From: Bigelowiella natans CCMP2755
Taxonomy: Eukaryota > Cercozoa > Chlorarachniophyceae
NCBI GenBank assembly: GCA_000320545.1
Contig: ADNK01002970.1
Span: 34,466-98,465 of the forward strand
DNA: 64,000 nt
Reading direction: 5' to 3'
Shown here piece after piece: positions 57,758-64,000 of the stretch (positions within the stretch are counted from its first letter, which is position 1; each line of letters starts with the position of its first letter). The notes under the pieces are model-generated. The model saw nothing but the letters and a program-made list of their open reading frames with translations, was not told the origin of the DNA and did not search any database. A program made the translations under genes and the position numbers.

Positions 57758-59177
57758 ATGAATAGTAGACTCCTCTATGACTTTCTTCTACTTTCCCTGC
57801 TCTCATGCAGTACCAAAGCCGCCGTAGAACCGAAAGCTTATTTGGTAGAGACCATTCCACAGCAGACAACAGGCCTTTTACCACTTGAGGGTGTAGAAAC
57901 CACAGCAGAGACGTTAATTAGGCTCGTTAAAGGTAATAATGTCAATTAGTGGTGAGTGAGTGAAGACTGCTTCCACTGCATGATGGGGTCCATCTATAAT
58001 ATACAATTTCACTATTCCAGCTATTATTCATCCTTTGTTGATCACATTCGTAATTGATACTCCTCGTTATCGATTGCATTGGTACATCAGGGACTCAGGA
58101 GAGCCTTGATTTCACAGCAATGTATTGGGCACTTACAACACAAGTAACACCTCCATGCAAGCCTGATGAATACTGTCCCGATGATGCTGGGTTCACTCGG
58201 GATCAATTCAATTATTTCGGAGCTCAAAAGTAACGTTGTTATACCCACATTTATATCCTTGCTTCACCCACCTCGTCATCATCGATCGTCGTTGTTATAC
58301 CCACATTTATCCTTGCTTCACCCACCTCGTCATCATCGATCGTCGCAGTAGTCTTGACTAATCTTCACCATCACCATCCTATGCTCTGTTTTTATCATCC
58401 TGAAATAGAGATATGCTACGATAAACATCCATTCGTATGATGCTTATTCCCTCCAAATGCAATAGCTCTAATTTTAAAATTCTACATTTCAAAAGAGGTC
58501 AGGAGCTTTACGAGGCCATCAGTGACGCAGCTGCTCGAGGAGTAAGTCACAAATGCTGCTGAAGGAAAATAATAGCGATGATCACACCTTCGTTGTTTTT
58601 CCCACGAAATTAAACTTAGGTCAAAATCCGCATAATTGAAGCTCCAGGGTAATTCTATTCATTTATTATTTTTCCATTCAAATATTACGCTTCTGCATTG
58701 TCCTCTAGTTATTAATTCTTTCTTTCTGCACACAGCTTCGATCCGCATGGAAATCCTGAATCAGGAGCCCTTGCGAAAAACTTTACAAACGTTGAGGTAT
58801 TTCAGTACCAGGAGAGCCTCTCTTAGACGAAGATATATTCTTCAAAATAGTGTTTCATTACATTTGAGACTACTCGATTTTGCAGCTGAGGCAAATCGTC
58901 ATGGAAGATTGGTATGCTGGAGGAATCATGCATCAAAAAGTAATTATATTATATATCAATATCTAATCCTTTTGTTCCCCAATCTAAATTTACTACTACT
59001 GCTTGGTTGTGGCGAGGAGTTTAACATTCTAAATTTTTTATATTTATACTTATTTCAGATCTGGATATTTGATAACAAACATGGGTAATAATAAATAATA
59101 ACTCATCCTCTATGTACAACTATAGTCTTAGAATAAGGACAAGATGAAGGGTTGGCAGAGAAATGTACAATAAATGA

Positions 59178-59215
<38 letters not shown>

Positions 59216-59280
59216 CATCGTCATCTTGGTTGCCATCCGAGTGGTAGTACTATAACTACAACAACTACTATTGCGAATAC

Positions 59281-59312
<32 letters not shown>

Positions 59313-60225
59313 TAATACCACAGATATATTGGGAGCGCAAACCAAGATTGGAAATCTCTCGCACAGTAAGTGAATAAGTGAAGAAGAATCGTATCACACT
59401 AACTACCACCATGAAGAAAAGTGTAGAACTTCTTTACTAATACAAATAGAGAGTATAAGTACTAATCTATTTTTTGTAACCAGAGTCAAAGAGCTGGGAA
59501 TTGCTTTCGAAAATGCAGCAGATGTGGTGAAAGTTCTTGAAGATCACTTCAACGTTTGGTAGGAACATCATGCAGAAAGAAGGCCCATAACTACTATTTC
59601 ACCTCATCCTTAATATTATTTAACGCATCATATTCACGAAAGAGTATGCTAGATAATATATGGCTATATTCTAAAAATGAATGAATCATAACAGCGAACA
59701 TTATTTCGTCGTTCAGAGGCTCGTTTTTTCTTTTTATACAAAGAGAACCAACAAGATCATTATTTTTTCAAAATATGCCATAGATCCTCCACAATAAAGT
59801 TGTCAAACTAATGTTTTTCCAAAAATAATGATGATACTGGTGATGATGATGATGATGATGTTATAAACAGGTGGAGTTTCGTAGATCTAGATTCTCATCA
59901 AGGAGGGGCTGTAGCAGCAGTCTTTGATAAGACTTATAGGATATCGAGGCAGGTGTGGAAGCAAGTGCAGATTACATGTGTATGAGATGTTGTTTATCAG
60001 TACTACTACCTACCTACCAATCAGGTCCCATGCTGGAGTGAGCTCAATCCTGATCCTTGCTTCAATCCATTGCAAGATGTATGTTGTCATGTTTGTATGT
60101 ATCCGTATGTATCCGTATGTATGTATCGATGTAGTTGCAATTTTTCAATTCTGATAATATTTTATACGATAATAGTCCCCTATGCCAAAAAGAGTATACA
60201 CAAGATTTTATAATGATACATACAC

Positions 60226-60266
<41 letters not shown>

Positions 60267-60476
60267 TATGACAACAACAACAATAACAATACCAACCACA
60301 ACAACAACGATGGCCTATTAGACATTATGATTGGGTAGAAGACCAGAAGTTCATCACACTGGAACTGCTGTGTATTATATCACATTAATATTTACCAAAC
60401 GTGCTTGTGCAATACAAATAATAATCAGGGATTTATGCTGTCACTTTAACATCAGTCATACCCACGTCGTCACTCT

Positions 60477-60526
<50 letters not shown>

Positions 60527-62043
60527 GTGTTGTGGTGTTTAAATAAGGTAATGCCAAACGATACTCAAGCGAATGCAGAAGCACCCAAATTTGTGCAACT
60601 GAATGGAAATGAGGTACTACTGCTACTACTACTACCACTACTACTCACAATTTAAGAAGAAGATTGGAAGAGAGTAGTAAATAGTAGTATTTTGATGATT
60701 AATTAATGTATTTATTTCTAGAGTGTATTCAGACCACTTTAATGATGTGTTTAGGGTTCCTTCTTCATGTCATGTTCCCCCCCAGAGGTAATAACACTAC
60801 TACTACTACTACTACTTATATTACTGCCATTGCTACTATTACTACTACTACTACTACTACTACCACCAGAACTCTTTTTGACTAGCCATACATATCTTCC
60901 TCTTCTTTTTCGTTTCATTTTCGTTTTATTATTTAGCTAACTAATAGCATCATGATCGTGTCTCTATCAAAGAAGTACACGTAGTCACTAACAGAAGTGC
61001 ATCATCATAAAATGGGCAGACTTGTATTACAAATCGTACAAAGGATGAAGATTCTCTTGTTCATACGATTTTCTCTGCCAAGTAAGTAAAGTCATTTTAA
61101 GCTGTTTTAACCCTGTTGTGTATGACTAGTGGTAGTAGTGGTAATAGTAGTGGTAGTAGTAGCTAGGAGTGTCTAATGCTTCTATTAAGCAGTTAAAACG
61201 ATAATACATAATCGTCGTTAATAATTCTAATTTAAAGGAAGCAAGTTTCAATATCTGTGATGGATTATGTCCCTTCAACATTATACTCCGACGTTCCTAT
61301 CTTCTGGAATGTGCTCAATGATGCTATTCTCAAGGTGGTGGTTGGATGGTTTACGTACAACGATTCTTTTGTGGCCATAATCATTAAAGAACGTTTTGAA
61401 GCCTTTTTGCAAAATATGTTGGGTGTTCTTAACCATTCCATCGTACATACACATATTATTTAATAAATATCTATATATTAAGAAGAAATTCAGTGCATAA
61501 TGCAACAGTACTTTCCTCGAGAGGAGATATTGGGAAGTAGTAGTTTGTTATACTATTATTCTGGATTATTTGGAACAATGTCCTCCATGCTTGTATGTGC
61601 TGATGCCGTTGCGACAATTGTGATAAACGTCGTTTGCTCTGTTAGATAATCAACTCTGTCCCTGGAATGCACGTTCGGCTGCTTGTCAGTAACTGGGCTC
61701 ACACCTCTCCATTAATGGTGTCATGTTGATGATGATGATTGCTTATTGCATACTCTGCTGTGCGATAGAAATCAAACCACGGTGGTGTTTTGACTACGCA
61801 GATGTCGTACTTGAGGAGCCTCCAACAAATGAGTAAAGTTTGTGCTTCAGATGAAGTAAGTCACCTTTCTTGTCGCGATGAAATGCTGATATTACGTTGA
61901 GTTCATCAATGCAGTGCTGCATCTTGTCGCGATGAAATGCTGATATTATGTTGAGTTCATCAATGCAGTGCTGCAACATTCGTTTTATTCATCTGAAATG
62001 TCTTGAGTTTCAGGCCATTACTCAGTATTTCAAACCTTAATAT

Positions 62044-62079
<36 letters not shown>

Positions 62080-62923
62080 CAATACTTTCGCAAAATCAAA
62101 CACCATTCATTGAACTACTTACCACAGAAGATTCACTTCACTATCATTAATGAATATCCTACTACTGGTAAACAGGATCATCCATGTAAAGGAACACTTG
62201 AAATAAGGTAATAGCTAAAAATAGAAAATAAAACGCATTATAATGCTTGACCTTAAACACAAAATCATAACGAGGTGGTTGGATGGTTAAGTTTACATGT
62301 GATATAATGATAAACGAACATGTTTTCGAGAAGAAACGTTGGATTGTTAAGATGTAATATGATATAAATGTAGAGAGTTCCAACTTTCTGGTTGGAATTC
62401 AACTGAAGATGCTTCCAGGCAATTTCCTGGTCACACTAGGTGGGTGGATAGATGAATCAACACTGATAATGTTTGTGTAAACGTATGCTAGTTGATCTGG
62501 TAAATGGCCAAAAAGATCAAACGACTCCTACGATATCCTCCACAGTCGATTTTTATTTTTACATGGAGAATAAAATCCCTGTTTCCTCCCCATGTGATTT
62601 CGTCTTGGTGTCATGTGTACCTCTCAATTTCCATCTCCATTCTTAGGGTAAACCATGGGAAATATATTGTCACGGACACTAGGGCAAACATTGGAACATC
62701 GAACATGGTAGGTTGGAAGCAGGGAGCCGTAGTTTGTAAGTTTCAGCACTTCTTGCCAAATTGTTCTGATGAGTATCTCGATTGACTGTAAATGTAGGTG
62801 TGGTCATATTTTCACAACACGGCTGGTGCAAGTTTCAACTTGAACCACACTGACCTAGTGCAATCTCTTCAACAAGTATTTGATCGCGATTGGAACTCGG
62901 AATATTCTATCCCATTGCATTAG
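57758..62923 (+). CDS. PLD3-like phospholipase D family protein, two HKD motifs
   Basis: About 20 short exons, most with closed phases. They are 57758-57932, 58091-58229, 58496-58541, 58620-58648, 58736-58796, 58886-58939, 59059-59084, 59324-59365, 59484-59558, 59871-59952, 60025-60078, 60548-60613, 60755-60787, 61020-61081, 61238-61334, 61646-61717, 61802-61855, 62647-62707 and 62798-62923. The protein starts with a signal sequence (LLYDFLLLSLLSCSTKA). Family landmarks are SLDFTAMYW, FTRDQFNYFGAQKGQELYEA, the first HKD motif in IMHQKIWIFDNKHGYIGSAN, DWKSLAQVKELGIAFENA, VPCWSELNPDPC, NSVPGMHVRLLVSNWAHTSP, and the second HKD motif VNHGKYIVTDTRANIGTSN. This is the PLD3/PLD4-type, secretory or lysosomal branch; relatives act as 5' exonucleases or transphosphatidylases. 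At least one exon between 61855 and 62647 was not identified. Confidence 0.88.
58235..58344 (+). repeat. 54-56-bp tandem duplication in PLD3-like intron 2
   Basis: GTTGTTATACCCACATTTAT begins at 58235 and again at 58290; both copies end CATCATCGATCGTC. Confidence 0.85.
59182..59316 (+). repeat. (TA)n and (CTA)n microsatellites in one PLD3-like intron
   Basis: TA alternation at about 59182-59209 and a CTA/TAC run at about 59281-59308. The second ends 15 bases before the AG acceptor of exon 59324-59365. Confidence 0.85.
60231..60262. repeat. (AT)n microsatellite in a PLD3-like intron
   Basis: AT alternation of about 16 units. A similar (TA)n run lies at 60481-60523 in the same intron, which precedes the exon at 60548. 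Confidence 0.9.
61869..61976 (+). repeat. 54-bp tandem duplication
   Basis: CTTGTCGCGATGAAATGCTG starts at 61869 and 61923, differing by one visible substitution. It begins about 13 bases after the donor of the exon ending at 61855. Confidence 0.85.
62044..62080 (+). repeat. (GTA)n microsatellite
   Basis: A pure AGT/GTA run of about 12 units in the unresolved intron region of the PLD3-like gene. Confidence 0.85.
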
Positions 62924-63666
62924 ATTGGCGATCGCTGACAGTGACCAAGTCCATCATTTTCTAGTTTTGTTGTTCACATCGTGGTTTCGTGCATGTTGCG
63001 TCTCTCCATTGTGCAACATAGTTTGACAATGACAATCGATGCACAGCATGCAATCCTTCACTCGCATTGTCGGTTAGGCAAGTCGCGAGCCAATGTTCGA
63101 TCATGTGATGGCGATGCATGATCATGCACTGTGTCGTGACAATGCTTACCGTTCATGCGCAGGCGTGTTTCTGCACATAGTCATCAAGTGTCAATGATGC
63201 AGTGCATCACTTGCAAAATGAATGCAAATGCAATTGTCAACATCGCGAGTGACTCCAATGCTCATTGAGCAAACGCAATCTCCCAAAGCACAAAACAAAA
63301 AAACATGCATTGCGGTGTCAATCATCTGCACCCAAGTTGTCCACTCTCAAATGCAATGCCTGCTAGACCAGATTTCATTCGTGTGAAATGACCGCAAAAT
63401 TCACGGTTTGGGGTCAAGGATCGGAGATTGAAAGTTTGATGTTCGGCATCAAGGGTTTTGAATCAGGATCACTGGCTGGGGTTGAAGTTGTAGATCACAA
63501 TTCAAAATCGACAGACCAAATCAATGGTTTAGGACATGAGTTTTTCGATTCAGTTTGAGGTCAGAATCAAGGTCAGGGTCATATTTTTCTCCTGGGCCAC
63601 GACCATAGTGACGACGAAAGTGACGGTCGAAACGAGAGTCAAAGTGAGGGAAAATGGTCACAAAAA
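62924..63666. other. Subtelomeric spacer between PLD3-like gene and telomere
   Basis: 62990-63370 has the palindromic and TGCA/CATTG-rich signature. 63400-63660 has degenerate GGTCA/ATCAAGG words (for example GGTCAGAATCAAGGTCAGGG) that may be a decayed subtelomeric repeat. No gene is seen. Confidence 0.55.
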
Positions 63667-64000
63667 TAGGGTTAGGGTTAGGGTTAGGGTTAGGGTTAGG
63701 GTTAGGGTTAGGGTTAGGGTTAGGGTTAGGGTTAGGGTTAGGGTTAGGGTTAGGGTTAGGGTTAGGGTTAGGGTTAGGGTTAGGGTTAGGGTTAGGGTTA
63801 GGGTTAGGGTTAGGGTTAGGGTTAGGGTTAGGGTTAGGGTTAGGGTTAGGGTTAGGGTTAGGGTTAGGGTTAGGGTTAGGGTTAGGGTTAGGGTTAGGGT
63901 TAGGGTTAGGGTTAGGGTTAGGGTTAGGGTTAGGGTTAGGGTTAGGGTTAGGTGGGGGTTAGGGTTAGGGTTAGGGTTAGGGTTAGGGTTAGGGTTAGGG
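63667..64000 (+). repeat. (TTAGGG)n telomere
   Basis: About 55 tandem TTAGGG units run to the window edge, with one variant near 63951-63958 (TTAGGTGGGGG). The G-rich strand points to the right, so the right edge is the chromosome terminus. Confidence 0.98.

Noticed and set aside
63654-63962. ORF made of Gly-Leu repeats
   Set aside because: It is the telomere repeat TTAGGG read in frame, not a protein.

Overview
The window is a chromosome end from an intron-rich, fairly AT-rich eukaryotic nuclear genome. The right edge is a (TTAGGG)n telomere. The genes have many short GT-AG introns, and there is an LTR retrotransposon. Gene content (formin, bestrophin, MIP channel, DUF1295-type steroid-reductase-like enzyme, PLD3-like protein, C2H2 zinc finger, ankyrin proteins) fits a free-living protist, possibly an alga. 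Nothing here fixes the lineage. No rRNA, tRNA or CRISPR was seen.

Layout. 142-1264 (+): 3' part of an ERI1-like 3'-5' exonuclease with an RG-rich tail. 2630-5048 (-): an ankyrin-repeat gene that I join from three exons with matching phases; its C-terminal module reappears at the end of the retrotransposon polyprotein. 6201-20699 (+): a very long formin gene (coiled coil, PDZ-like domain, FH1, FH2) whose introns are filled with microsatellites. 21618-24277 (-): beta-helix type I membrane protein. About 26160-28510 (-): unrecognised multi-exon gene. 28997-30587 (+): seven-exon MIP channel with NCA/NPT motifs. 31314-34599 (-): bestrophin-family channel. 35303 to about 37690 (+): DUF1295-type membrane enzyme. 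38.1-41.2 kb: gene-poor, repeat-derived DNA with probable LINE remnants. 41243-43196 (+): two-exon basic orphan protein. 43983-49698 (+): full-length Ty3/gypsy-like element with identical 326-bp LTRs and a TGCA duplication. 51214-53338 (+): two-finger C2H2 protein. 54978-57289 (-): ankyrin protein with an apparent signal peptide. 57758-62923 (+): PLD3-like two-HKD protein ending about 740 bp before the telomere.

Two genome-scale patterns stand out. First, many introns begin with GT running straight into a microsatellite ((GTA)n, (GTGATGATG)n, (GTCATC)n, (GT)n), so the repeat sits on the splice donor. Second, the spacers between genes repeatedly switch to DNA dense in short palindromes built from CATG, TGCA, GCTAGC, TCTAGA and ACGT. 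The same 14-bp palindrome occurs in three blocks, and the retrotransposon is inserted in one of them.

Exon models were built by hand from conserved protein motifs, splice consensus and phase bookkeeping. Where phases did not close, this is stated. No search was run.
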